A stretch of 64,000 bases of DNA from Asticcacaulis sp. (lineage in GTDB: Bacteria; Pseudomonadota; Alphaproteobacteria; Caulobacterales; Caulobacteraceae): NCBI RefSeq assembly GCF_027484505.1, contig NZ_JAIXSV010000057.1:48961-112960 (forward strand), given 5' to 3'. The notes under the pieces were generated by a model. It saw nothing but the letters and a program-made list of their open reading frames with translations, ran no database searches and had not been told where the DNA came from. A program made the translations under genes and the position numbers. Positions 1 to 8,587 of this stretch are shown here, one piece after another (positions within the stretch are counted from its first letter, which is position 1; every line of letters starts with the position of its first letter).

Positions 1-1444
1 CCAGGATGAGCTTAATACCAGCTTCTCGCCGGAAATCGTTGCGGCCTTGTATCAACTTGCGATCCGGCCAGGCGAGCTCAAGGGCGAGAACCCGGACCAT
101 ATCTACCTCAACAATCCTGTTTGGCGACAGCCTTACGTGCGAACCGCAGACGACAATCTCTTCGCGCCGTTGCCATCACTGATCTTCTCGTTTCCATTCC
201 TCATCCTCGAACAATTTGTAAAAGGGCACGCAAGTCTTGAGAAATCCTACGAGCAGGCCCGGAGCAAGTATCTTGAAGATGCGGTTTTTGATCTGCTCGC
301 GACAGCAATGCCAAGCGCTTCAATCCACCGCAACGTTACATGGACCGACACAGACGATGGTAAAATATGGGAAAACGACATTGTCGCCGTAGTCGGCAAC
401 TTTCTATTCGTGTTCGAAGCCAAGTCTGGCCATATTAAAGATGCCGCCCGGCGCGGCGGCCTAAAAAGCCTTCAGAAGAATATAAATGAGCTTTTCATCG
501 AGCCTGCCAGACAAGCGGATCGACTTCAGAAATACCTCGATACGTCCGGCGCTAAAGCTCAACTTCGAGATAAGGTAACTGGAAAGCTGATCGATCTGCA
601 GCTCGACAGGCCAAAGGTTGTTTTCAACTACAGCATCTGCCTCGAGCATTTCACTGTGCTGACAAGCACCAAGGCCTATCTAAGAGATCTAGGCTTTGTA
701 GGAGATGATTCTCCGTGGACTCCGGCGCTCACACTGGGCGAACTGCAGATGATCGTTCGGTTTCTCGACAGCGAGGTATCCTTTGTCCATTACTTAAGCC
801 GTCGGGCCACCCTTGAACAGGTGCTCGATTTCCATGGCGACGAGCAGGATGTGCTGTCCGCCTACCTAAACAACGGATTTTGGATCAATCCGGAGGTGCT
901 CGATGGTCGCAAAGTCATTTTTCAGGATTCCGATGGCGCGGTTCGCCAGCCTAAAACGCCAAGACAAGATCGCAGTGTCGTTGAAATCAATGAACTTTAC
1001 CCGCCGTTATGGCGTGAAATCATTGTCAATCTATATCGGGATAAAAGCCAGCGCCACCGTTTCGATATCATCAACACGCTTCTTAACCAGCCACCTCAGT
1101 CCCTCAGGGAGTTGGAACGCCGGATCCGGCGCTTTCGGCGAGGAGAACCGACACCAAAAGACGACGTCATTTTCAGCAAGTTCAACGTCGGAAAAAAAGA
1201 ATTTGTAGTTGCGATTCACCTTCTGCCGCAAATGCGCGACCCGAGTGAATTTCACGTTTGGGGCAGGAACTTTACTCGGTGGTTATCGCCCGAGGGCGGT
1301 GCTGTCGAATGCGTTTCATTTCAATTTGTAAGGCGTCCAAAACTTTCAAGCTTCGCCCAAGCTAGCTTCTATAGGTATGTCGTCAGGCCGCAATCCCATG
1401 AGTCAGATACATCCCTCGACTTTGATGGTGTGTCCCAAGTGTAA
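1..1444 (+). CDS. Nuclease-like protein, 5' end outside the window
   Basis: The reading frame is open to the left edge, so the gene begins outside the window; the TTG at 47 is probably internal. About 480 codons are visible. Near visible residues 105-125 the run WENDIVAVVGNFLFVFEAKSG has the N/D...ExK arrangement of NERD-like and restriction-endonuclease-fold nucleases, in which the acidic residues and lysine would bind metal. The C-terminal half (positions 900-1440) has no motif I recognise. There is no membrane segment or signal peptide in the visible part. It converges on the dnaE2 cassette with only 74 bp between the stops. A role in DNA degradation or defence is inferred from the nuclease-like motif and the defence genes elsewhere in the window; the family is not established. 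Confidence 0.6.
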   Translation, partial: QDELNTSFSPEIVAALYQLAIRPGELKGENPDHIYLNNPVWRQPYVRTADDNLFAPLPSLIFSFPFLILEQFVKGHASLEKSYEQARSKYLEDAVFDLLATAMPSASIHRNVTWTDTDDGKIWENDIVAVVGNFLFVFEAKSGHIKDAARRGGLKSLQKNINELFIEPARQADRLQKYLDTSGAKAQLRDKVTGKLIDLQLDRPKVVFNYSICLEHFTVLTSTKAYLRDLGFVGDDSPWTPALTLGELQMIVRFLDSEVSFVHYLSRRATLEQVLDFHGDEQDVLSAYLNNGFWINPEVLDGRKVIFQDSDGAVRQPKTPRQDRSVVEINELYPPLWREIIVNLYRDKSQRHRFDIINTLLNQPPQSLRELERRIRRFRRGEPTPKDDVIFSKFNVGKKEFVVAIHLLPQMRDPSEFHVWGRNFTRWLSPEGGAVECVSFQFVRRPKLSSFAQASFYRYVVRPQSHESDTSLDFDGVSQV

Positions 1445-1518
1445 CCGCCCATTTCGGTCACAGTGTCAAAACCTGAACAGTGCGAACGTTTGGATACAAT
1501 GGGCGTGTCATGTGCGTA

Positions 1519-4500
1519 TCACCTGAAATCCCGCGCCTTCACCAAAGCATGACCCGTTGGCGACTTCGCCATCCGCGAATCCATCAGCGCGCCACCATTG
1601 CGGAACTCGTCGCCAGGCTGATGCGGCAGGTTCATTGCGACGTCGCGCTGGCTGATCGTTGCCAGACGCGTCGAAAGATCATTGAGGGTACGCGCGATTA
1701 AATGCACCACCTGCCCCTCTTTCTGGATTTGCCCCGACACTTCGATAAGGCTCGAAGCCAGCAAAACCCGCCGGAAAAGCTGTCCTGTCTTTTCCCAAAC
1801 GATGATGTTCATGTCGCTCGACTCATCTTCAATCGTCATGAAGGTCACGCCATTCGCCGATCCCGGCCGCTGACGCACCAGCACCAGCCCCGCCACCTTC
1901 ACGTACTTGCCGTCAGGTGCCGCAATAGCTTCCTTGCAGGACATCAGGCCCCTATCCTTCAACTCCCCGCGCAGGAACTGGATCGGGTGCCGGTTCAGGC
2001 TGAAGCCCTGGGTATTGTAGTCCTCGACAACGGAATGGCCGGCCGTCATGGGTTTAAGCTGCATTTCCGGCTCGATGGCGTCCGGCTGATGCCCGCCTTC
2101 AGCGTCCAGCAGGTCAGCAAACAGCGGCAAGGGTTCGTCGCGCATCCCTTTCAGACCAAACAGCGCCTCTCTGCGCTCCTGGCCAAAGCAGGGTTTGAAG
2201 GCATCAGCCCGCGCCAGGGTCTGGAGCGTCGAGATCGGCACACTTGACCGGCGCCATAGGTCCTGCAAGGATTTAAAGGGTGTCTCACCTCTCGCGGCAA
2301 GCAGTGTCGCCATGTCAGCATTCTTCAGCCCTTTGATCATGCGAAAGCCCATGCGGACAGCAAACCGGTTCGGGTGGCTGGTCGGTTCCAGCGTCGAGTC
2401 CCAGCGCGAGCTATTGGCGCAAACCGGCCGTATCTGGACGCCGTGTTCTTGGGCATTCCGGATCAGTTGGGCTGGGGCATAAAATCCCATGGGTTGACTA
2501 TCGAGCAGCGCCGCCAAGAAGACATCGGGATGGTGGCACTTCAGCCAGGACGAGGCATAGGCGATGAGCGCGAACGAAGCGGCGTGGCTTTCTGGAAAAC
2601 CATAGCTGCCGAACCCTTCAAGCTGCCCGAACAGCGTCTCAGCATAATCCTGAGTGTATCCGTTCTTGAGCATGCCTTCGACGATTTCATCGCGGAACTT
2701 GTTGACCCCGCCGGTGAATTTGAAGGTCGCCATTGCCCTGCGAACCAAATCTGCGCGCGCCGCCGACATCCCCGCGGCGGCCATGCAGACCCGCATCGCT
2801 TGCTCTTGAAATAAGGGCACGCCCAAGGTTTTCGACAGAACGGCTTCCAACTCCGGCGACGGATAACTGACGGGCTCCTTGCCCTCCCGGCGCCGTAAAA
2901 AGGGATGAACCATATCCCCCTGGATCGGCCCGGGCCTGACAATGGCGACTTCAATGACCAGATCGTAGAATGTTCTGGGCTTGATGCGCGGCAGCATCGA
3001 CATCTGAGCGCGACTTTCAATCTGGAAAGTGCCCATTGTATCGGCTCGCCGGATCATGGCGTATGTCCGGGGATCTTCGGAAGGGATGGTCGCGAGATTG
3101 AGGTCGATGTCCTTATGCTGGCGAAGGAGATCGAGCCCCCGGCGCATCGCCGACATCATACCGAGCGCCAGGCAGTCTACCTTCATCCACTTCAGGACTT
3201 CGATATCATCTTTATCGAATTCGATGACCTGCCGGTTCTTCATCGCCGCCGGCTCGATCGGGCACATTTCATCCAACCGGTCGTGCGTCAGGACGAAGCC
3301 CCCGGGGTGCTGGCTCAAATGACGGGGGGCGCCCATGAGCTGGCGCGACAGATCGATCACCAGCCGGATGCGCCGGTCGTTCAGGTTGATCCCCAGCCCG
3401 GCAGCGTCCTCCGCCTTGAACCCGTCCCGCGACCAATGCGAGACCTGCGACGACAGGGTCTTGATCAGGTCCTCGGGCAAGCCCAGGGCGCGCGTGGTGT
3501 CGCGCAAAGCCCCACGTGTGCGATAGCGGGTGACGACGGAGCATAGCGCAGCGTGATGACGGCCATAGGTATTGAAGACCCACTGCATGACCTCTTCACG
3601 CCGGTTATGTTCAAAATCCACATCGATGTCAGGCGGTTCGCCGCGTTCGGCCGAGATGAACCGCTCGAACAGCAGATCATTCCGGGCAGGGTCGATCGAC
3701 GTAATGCCCAGAACATAGCAGACGCAGGAATTGGCGGCGGAGCCGCGCCCCTGGCACAACACTCCAATAGAGCGGGCATACTGCACGATCGAATTGACCG
3801 TCAGAAAGTACGGCGCATAGTTTAACTGTTCGATCAGACCCAGCTCGTGCTTCAGCAGCTTAATGACTTCGGCGGGTACGCCTTCCGGGAACCGCCATTT
3901 TGCGCCCTCCCACGACAGACGTTTCAAGCGTTCGATCGGCACCAGACCATCGTCGGTGATTTCGGCCGGGTACTGGTAGGTCAATTCCTCCATCGAAAAG
4001 CGGCAGCGCTCAGCGATGTCAACGGTACGCCGCAAGGCTTCCAGATAGTCGGGGAATAGCCGTGCCATTTCCTCGGGCGATTTCAGGAAACGGTCGGCAT
4101 AGAGTTCGCGCCGATCGCCCAGATCATCTATGGTGCAGCGATTTCTGATACAGGTCACCAGGTCCTGGAGCATGGCCTTGTCGTGCGCATGGTGCAGAAC
4201 GTCATTAGTCACCACAATCGGCACCCGTACGCGGGCGGCAAGATTCGACAGTGCCAGAAAACGCAGATAGTCGCCTTGCCGACGGCGCAGCGTCAGCGCC
4301 ACATAGGCACGTTCCCCGAATATCGCTTTGAAGCGCTTCAGATGAAGCCCGCACTGGTCGTCCGCCTCATCGGGCAGGTAGATGGCGATCAGGCCTTCGC
4401 TGAAGTCTTCGACATCGGTCCAGTCGATGTCGCACTTCCCCTTCCCCGCCCGGCTTTTGCCGAGTGACAGGAGGCGGCTCAGTCGCGCATAGGAGGCCCG

Positions 4501-4761
4501 ATCGGTGGGATAGACCAGGAGGGAGTTGCCATCTGTCAGATCGAGTCGACAACCGATAATGAGGCGGACCCCTGTGGCACGCGAGGCGACCAACGCCCGA
4601 ACAATACCCGCGAGCGTATTGCGATCGGTAATGGCCAAGGCTTCCATACCCAGGACCTTGGCCTGCTCGAACAACTCGTCGCATGACGAGACGCCCCGTA
4701 AAAAGGAAAAGTGCGAGGCACATTGCAGTTCGACATAGGGGATGCCGCCATGGCCTGCCAT
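1519..4761 (-). CDS. dnaE2: Error-prone DNA polymerase DnaE2 (ImuC)
   Basis: This is an alternative C-family DNA polymerase III alpha subunit that performs SOS mutagenesis and lesion bypass together with ImuA and ImuB. The 1080-residue protein has the usual family length. It starts with a PHP domain (VELQCASHFSFLRG, residues about 8-21), continues with the polymerase core including the acidic PDIDVDFEH motif, and ends in an OB fold (VKVAGLVLVRQRPGSANG). The frame extends upstream to 4914, but the start at 4761 is chosen because the ATG overlaps the imuB stop in a TGATG junction and gives the family N-terminus. It is the last gene of a tightly coupled imuA-imuB-dnaE2 operon controlled by the LexA box at 6990. 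Confidence 0.95.
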   Translation of the reverse strand: MAGHGGIPYVELQCASHFSFLRGVSSCDELFEQAKVLGMEALAITDRNTLAGIVRALVASRATGVRLIIGCRLDLTDGNSLLVYPTDRASYARLSRLLSLGKSRAGKGKCDIDWTDVEDFSEGLIAIYLPDEADDQCGLHLKRFKAIFGERAYVALTLRRRQGDYLRFLALSNLAARVRVPIVVTNDVLHHAHDKAMLQDLVTCIRNRCTIDDLGDRRELYADRFLKSPEEMARLFPDYLEALRRTVDIAERCRFSMEELTYQYPAEITDDGLVPIERLKRLSWEGAKWRFPEGVPAEVIKLLKHELGLIEQLNYAPYFLTVNSIVQYARSIGVLCQGRGSAANSCVCYVLGITSIDPARNDLLFERFISAERGEPPDIDVDFEHNRREEVMQWVFNTYGRHHAALCSVVTRYRTRGALRDTTRALGLPEDLIKTLSSQVSHWSRDGFKAEDAAGLGINLNDRRIRLVIDLSRQLMGAPRHLSQHPGGFVLTHDRLDEMCPIEPAAMKNRQVIEFDKDDIEVLKWMKVDCLALGMMSAMRRGLDLLRQHKDIDLNLATIPSEDPRTYAMIRRADTMGTFQIESRAQMSMLPRIKPRTFYDLVIEVAIVRPGPIQGDMVHPFLRRREGKEPVSYPSPELEAVLSKTLGVPLFQEQAMRVCMAAAGMSAARADLVRRAMATFKFTGGVNKFRDEIVEGMLKNGYTQDYAETLFGQLEGFGSYGFPESHAASFALIAYASSWLKCHHPDVFLAALLDSQPMGFYAPAQLIRNAQEHGVQIRPVCANSSRWDSTLEPTSHPNRFAVRMGFRMIKGLKNADMATLLAARGETPFKSLQDLWRRSSVPISTLQTLARADAFKPCFGQERREALFGLKGMRDEPLPLFADLLDAEGGHQPDAIEPEMQLKPMTAGHSVVEDYNTQGFSLNRHPIQFLRGELKDRGLMSCKEAIAAPDGKYVKVAGLVLVRQRPGSANGVTFMTIEDESSDMNIIVWEKTGQLFRRVLLASSLIEVSGQIQKEGQVVHLIARTLNDLSTRLATISQRDVAMNLPHQPGDEFRNGGALMDSRMAKSPTGHALVKARDFR

Positions 4762-6287
4762 CAGACGAATTTCCCGTGCATATACCAGCGCAGGCTGCCC
4801 GTATCTTCGTTCTGACCGTCCCCTGTCCGGAAAGCCCAGAAGCGCTCGCCGCCTTCGACCTGAAGAACGAAATAATCCCTGACCTTTCCGGCCTCTTTCT
4901 CGGTATGCCACCACTCGCCGCGCACCCGCTCTGGCCCGTCAGCGGCAGTCACACGATAGCGGCTACCGCGCCACTGGAAGGACACCGGCGGATGGTCCGG
5001 CAAGAGGGCCATGGTTTGCATGGGTTCGGGCGGCCGCAACAGCCTGAACGGCCGGCGAAACCGCACATTGCGCGTCGAGCCGATGGCTTTGGAATGCGGC
5101 GGCAGGCGCAGGATCGCCCTTTCCGGAATATCGCTGGGCGAAGTTTCTGCTTTGTACAGACGTGCGATCGCGCCATAGCGATTATTGAGCGTATCCCACA
5201 AATCCTCGACATCGGGCGGCGCCGCCTCGCCGTAGGTCGCATAGGTCTGGTGCGGAGACAGCAACCCCGTCAGTGTAGCCGCCAACACCATGCGCTCGAT
5301 CCCGAACCCCGGATCGACGGTCTCGATCTTGTCGCACAAAAGCCGGGACAGGCGCTTGACGTTTCTGACGGGCCGAGCCGTCTTGATCTGGATGGCCTCG
5401 ACCCGGCTATCGACACGATGGAAACGCAGGTCCAGTTGAAGAGCGCCCTGCCCAGCCTCTTCCAGATGGAGGCAAAGGTCTTCGACTAGAAGGTTCGTGT
5501 ATTTCGCTATCGTTTCAGGCGCACTGATCGGTTCGAAAAAGGCTTTGCGCGTCACGATCATTTCAGGCGGTTCAATCGGCGAAATCGGCTCTGCCAGTCT
5601 GCCAAAGGCCATATCGATGCGGCGAAACAGCTCCGGCCCGAACCGCAAGGTCAGCGGCGCTCGCGGCTGAGACGCCAGTTCGCCAATGCTGTCGAAGCCC
5701 AGGATACGCAGGCCATCGAGCGTATTGGCAGGTAGGCGGAGAGCTTCTACCGGCAGTTTCAGTATGGTGTCGTTGGTTTTACCACGTTCGATGAGCGTTA
5801 TCGGACCCGATAGAAAGCGTGCCAAGGCGTGCGACGCGCCCCACGTCTCAGATATCGCCACCCGCGCCGCAATGCCCTTGGCAGACAGTTGAGAAACAAG
5901 ATCCTCCAGAAGCGGGCGTTCACCGCCATGCAAATGCGCGGCACCGGTGACGTCAAGCACCAACCCGTCGGGCGGATCGGCCATTACGATGGGCGAGTAT
6001 CGACGCAGGCCCCAGAGCGCGAGATCGTCAAGGCCATTTCGGTCGGCCTCAGGGGCGGCATCGATCAAATGAAGATCGTTGACCAGGGCTTGCGCCTTGG
6101 CCACAGACATACCGATGCGAATACCCAGAGACTGGGCAAACGCATCAACGGCAGTCACAACCCGCCGGCGACCGTCCGATCCTTTCAGGACCAGTGGAAC
6201 GTCAGGAGGCGGCGCGGCGCCCGCCGGCAACCGACGCAGCCGGTCGGTCGGCCAGGTAGGCAGGTAGACCGAGATAACCCTGTGCAT
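4761..6287 (-). CDS. imuB: ImuB, Y-family polymerase-like SOS mutagenesis protein
   Basis: ImuB is a catalytically inactive Y-family polymerase homologue that links ImuA and DnaE2 to the beta clamp during translesion synthesis. The 508-residue product opens with the typical ISVYLPTWPTDRLRR and contains Y-family palm and little-finger-like regions (for example VLDVTGAAHLHGG near residues 108-120). It ends in an ImuB-specific C-terminal region rich in aromatic residues. It overlaps imuA by 86 bp upstream and meets dnaE2 in a TGATG junction, so all three genes are translationally coupled. The family assignment is firm; clamp binding is known for the family and was not shown here. Confidence 0.93.
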   Translation of the reverse strand: MHRVISVYLPTWPTDRLRRLPAGAAPPPDVPLVLKGSDGRRRVVTAVDAFAQSLGIRIGMSVAKAQALVNDLHLIDAAPEADRNGLDDLALWGLRRYSPIVMADPPDGLVLDVTGAAHLHGGERPLLEDLVSQLSAKGIAARVAISETWGASHALARFLSGPITLIERGKTNDTILKLPVEALRLPANTLDGLRILGFDSIGELASQPRAPLTLRFGPELFRRIDMAFGRLAEPISPIEPPEMIVTRKAFFEPISAPETIAKYTNLLVEDLCLHLEEAGQGALQLDLRFHRVDSRVEAIQIKTARPVRNVKRLSRLLCDKIETVDPGFGIERMVLAATLTGLLSPHQTYATYGEAAPPDVEDLWDTLNNRYGAIARLYKAETSPSDIPERAILRLPPHSKAIGSTRNVRFRRPFRLLRPPEPMQTMALLPDHPPVSFQWRGSRYRVTAADGPERVRGEWWHTEKEAGKVRDYFVLQVEGGERFWAFRTGDGQNEDTGSLRWYMHGKFV

Positions 6288-6954
6288 TGTCGAACGCCTC
6301 TACTTCAAAATCGGCGCATTCTCCTCCGCGCGCCCGCATCAATTCCAAAAGCCAACGACCGGGCCCAACACCGCGGACCGGCAAGCTCTGCGCTTCGAGC
6401 TCCGTCACTCGCCAGCGTGTGGACGCCGCTGTCGGCGTCCCGAAATCACGGGCTTCGGTCTGCCGCCGCCAGCGCCGCACGGCGATGCCCATCGTGCCGG
6501 AAACCTCAGCCGCGAACTGAAGTCGCTGTGAGGCTTTCAGGCTCAGATGACCTATCTCAGCCACGACGGCGCTCAGACCGCCGTGTCGGAGGGCATCCTC
6601 AAAACACCCTAGAATAGCCGTCTCGTCGCGACACTCGAAGAAGACCACGCGGTCGAGCGTCAGTCCGCATTGGGCCAAGGCTGGCGGGAAGAGGTCGGGC
6701 TGGGCAAAGCACCACAGCACCCTCCCCCCGGTTCGCGCCGCTACGCCCGCGGCAAAAGCGGCTGCGGCTGCCCCGTCCACGGCGCCATTGGCCCCGCCGG
6801 CGACCTCGTGAAGGGCGCCACGAACCAGTCCCCCGCCGGGCAGTTTGTGATCGACCTCTTCGATTCCGAGCGGCAGGACGGTTCGGTCGGTACCGCGTCC
6901 ATTGCCGAAACGGGCTCTAAGGGCATGGAATTGGGATCGGTTGTCTCGGCCCAT
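6202..6954 (-). CDS. imuA: ImuA, RecA-like SOS mutagenesis protein
   Basis: ImuA is a small RecA-related protein and the first gene of the damage-inducible imuA-imuB-dnaE2 mutasome cassette. The 250-residue product contains the family segments LPLGIEEVDHKLPGGGLVRGALHEV (residues about 27-51; shown here in key form only), a RecA-like core, and the ELEAQSLPVRGVGPGRW region. Its end overlaps imuB by 86 bp. The ATG at 6954 lies 36 bp inside the LexA box at 6990-7004, consistent with direct repression by LexA and induction after DNA damage. The C-terminal tail is rich in Ala and Arg and was not assigned a role. Confidence 0.92.
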   Translation of the reverse strand: MGRDNRSQFHALRARFGNGRGTDRTVLPLGIEEVDHKLPGGGLVRGALHEVAGGANGAVDGAAAAAFAAGVAARTGGRVLWCFAQPDLFPPALAQCGLTLDRVVFFECRDETAILGCFEDALRHGGLSAVVAEIGHLSLKASQRLQFAAEVSGTMGIAVRRWRRQTEARDFGTPTAASTRWRVTELEAQSLPVRGVGPGRWLLELMRARGGECADFEVEAFDNAQGYLGLPAYLADRPAASVAGGRRAAS

Positions 6955-6989
6955 GACATGCTCACATCCTTTCTGGAATTTACGAATAT

Positions 6990-7004
6990 GTTCTCTTTTT
7001 GTTC
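6990..7004 (-). promoter_or_regulatory. LexA (SOS) box of the imuA operon
   Basis: On the plus strand this reads GTTCTCTTTTTGTTC, an exact match to the alphaproteobacterial LexA direct repeat GTTC-N7-GTTC. It sits 36 bp upstream of the imuA start, where a repressor would cover the promoter. Confidence 0.88.
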
Positions 7005-7209
7005 CCGCGACCGGTAAGCTGTCAAGAGGACTTATTGTCGAACCATCATGCTAAAAAAAATGTCACTGGACCCCGCCTCGGCGTTTTTGCGTGGAGTCAC
7101 AAGCCGTTAGACGGTGAACGACGGGTAATGGGTTGCTCAAAAAAATGTGTGAATGACCGCCCGCCACCTGTCACCATCTCGCAGGGGTAGTGGCGTGAGG
7201 CGTGAGTGC

Positions 7210-7770
7210 ATGTGCGGTCGATATGCAGTCCTCGCGAGGCGGAGGTCCACGCCGGCTTCCTCGATGTGGTGGCCCCTTTTTCAAATATTCGTCGATATCA
7301 GGATTATCGGCCGACCGATCTCGCCTCAGTGTTCGTCAAGAACCGTGGAGGTGAGACGGTCCTGAAGGACATGCGTTGATGGTTCTTCCAGGCCACACAC
7401 AAGGGCCTTGCAGAAGGATTGGAAGCTGACCACGTTCAACGCACGTCTCGATGACCCCCACACCAAACCGACCTTCAAAAACGCTTGGGACCTCAAGCGA
7501 CGCGTGCTCGTGCCTGCTTCGCACTATTACGAATGGACTGGTCCGACCGGCGCAAAAATCTGCTGGCGCGTCCAAAGCGCACGCCACCAGCCCCCAGCGT
7601 TTGCGGGCCTGTGAGATCACGCCGATACGGCCGAGGGCCAGATCTCGTCTTTCGCCATTCTGACCTGCGAAGCCCGTGTGGCCCTGAGGCGCCTGCATCC
7701 GCGCGGGCCCGTTGTCCTTGAACCCAATTCCTAGCAGTCGTGCCTGGACGGTGCCGACAATCTACCTGTC
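7210..7770 (+). pseudogene. Degraded SRAP/YedK-family gene (abasic-site crosslinking protein)
   Basis: SRAP (HMCES/YedK) proteins use the cysteine after the initiator Met to crosslink abasic sites in single-stranded DNA. The remnant starts at 7210 with the hallmark MCGRY. The conserved block FNARLDD...AWDLKRRVLVPASHYYEW appears in a different frame (about 7437-7540). A third frame carries SSFAILTCEA...VVLEP at about 7645-7735, where family members have a conserved late motif, and then meets a TAG. At least two frameshifts and internal loss have occurred, so no full-length product is possible. SRAP genes are often SOS-associated, which fits the position beside imuABC. Confidence 0.75.
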
Positions 7771-7893
7771 TCCACGGCTTGGGAGGATAGGGGCGTTTAC
7801 GGTCAAATCCGCATGATCACTTTAGCTGGCAAGGCGTGTTTTGCCGGCGGCCCGGCAGGGTGATATATTGAGAGGCATTAGACGGAGGCGCCC

Positions 7894-8145
7894 ATGACAA
7901 CCGGCAAGGTCATCGATTTCGAGCACATGGGGCCGATCGAGAAACTGCAATCCCAGCTCGGCGCCGACGAATGCCGACGGCTCGGCTTTGTTTTCGATGA
8001 CGAACGCGGCGTTGCCACCTTAGCCACCGCAGGGTTTGGTTATCTTCTGGCAGTCGGGGCCATGGGCGTAACAACTCTGGCTGAAGCCTTTGCCGCTGGC
8101 TACCAATGCGCGGCCGAACACCACACGCCGGATCTGGAAATCTAA
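7894..8145 (+). CDS. Small protein of unknown function (83 aa)
   Basis: An ATG at 7894 follows a good ribosome-binding site (CGGAGG at 7883-7888). The 83-residue product has a mixed N-terminal region and a hydrophobic, alanine-rich stretch near residues 45-70 (GFGYLLAVGAMGVTTLAEAF) that could be an amphipathic helix or weak membrane segment. I do not recognise the family. It converges with the truncated ATPase ORF (4-bp overlap at 8142-8145). The clear ribosome-binding site is the main reason to regard it as real. Confidence 0.5.
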   Translation: MTTGKVIDFEHMGPIEKLQSQLGADECRRLGFVFDDERGVATLATAGFGYLLAVGAMGVTTLAEAFAAGYQCAAEHHTPDLEI

Positions 8146-8513
8146 AAAAAGCCTCCTTGCAAACCCCTTAATCGGCCGGCTTTAAGGCAACGTTGAAGGC
8201 GTCTAGGGTCTATGCTGTGGTCTGCCGAACTCCGGCATAGCGCTTCCAGCCTAAATATCACGGCAAGACTTCCTTCCAGCCGAAGACGAGCGGCCTGCGC
8301 CTTGATTTCTGTCGATTTGCCTGAGCCCGCGGCCCCCAAAATGACGACAAGCTTTTGCTCCAGGAGCGCGAGCCACGGCATGCCTGACTTCTCCGAGCCG
8401 AAACCTCTGAAGTTGGCTCTATAGGTTTGCTCTGTGTCGCTCGTTTGAGACACATCGTAGAATCGACGATCCAAATCCACGATCTTTTTCTTTTCCGCAA
8501 CCGCCCCAGACAT
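8142..8513 (-). pseudogene. Truncated P-loop ATPase (N-terminal fragment)
   Basis: The 123-residue ORF has a clean Walker A motif (VVILGAAGSGKSTE, near residues 55-68) and an N-terminal segment LDRRFYDV typical of large STAND/NACHT-like or DUF-containing ATPases. It stops shortly after the first nucleotide-binding strand, with no Walker B or later motifs. The tail after about residue 95 (RRLQRCLKAGRLRGLQGG) looks like read-through into unrelated sequence. It is best read as the 5' remnant of a larger ATPase gene, possibly a former defence gene. Whether the fragment is expressed is unknown. Confidence 0.55.
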
Positions 8514-8587
8514 GCCGCCCTCGAATCACAACCCATCCGATTGATTTTGCAGCACATCTCCACTTAACGAAAACGCACCCTATCGCC

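Noticed and set aside
1446..1505. An inverted repeat CGCCCATT/AATGGGCG between the nuclease-like gene and dnaE2
   Set aside because: The 8-bp arms are 44 bp apart with no T run, so it is unlikely to be a terminator; chance is likely.
2905..3546. A 213-residue open frame on the plus strand inside dnaE2
   Set aside because: It is antisense to the DnaE2 polymerase core and has no recognisable domain or ribosome-binding site.
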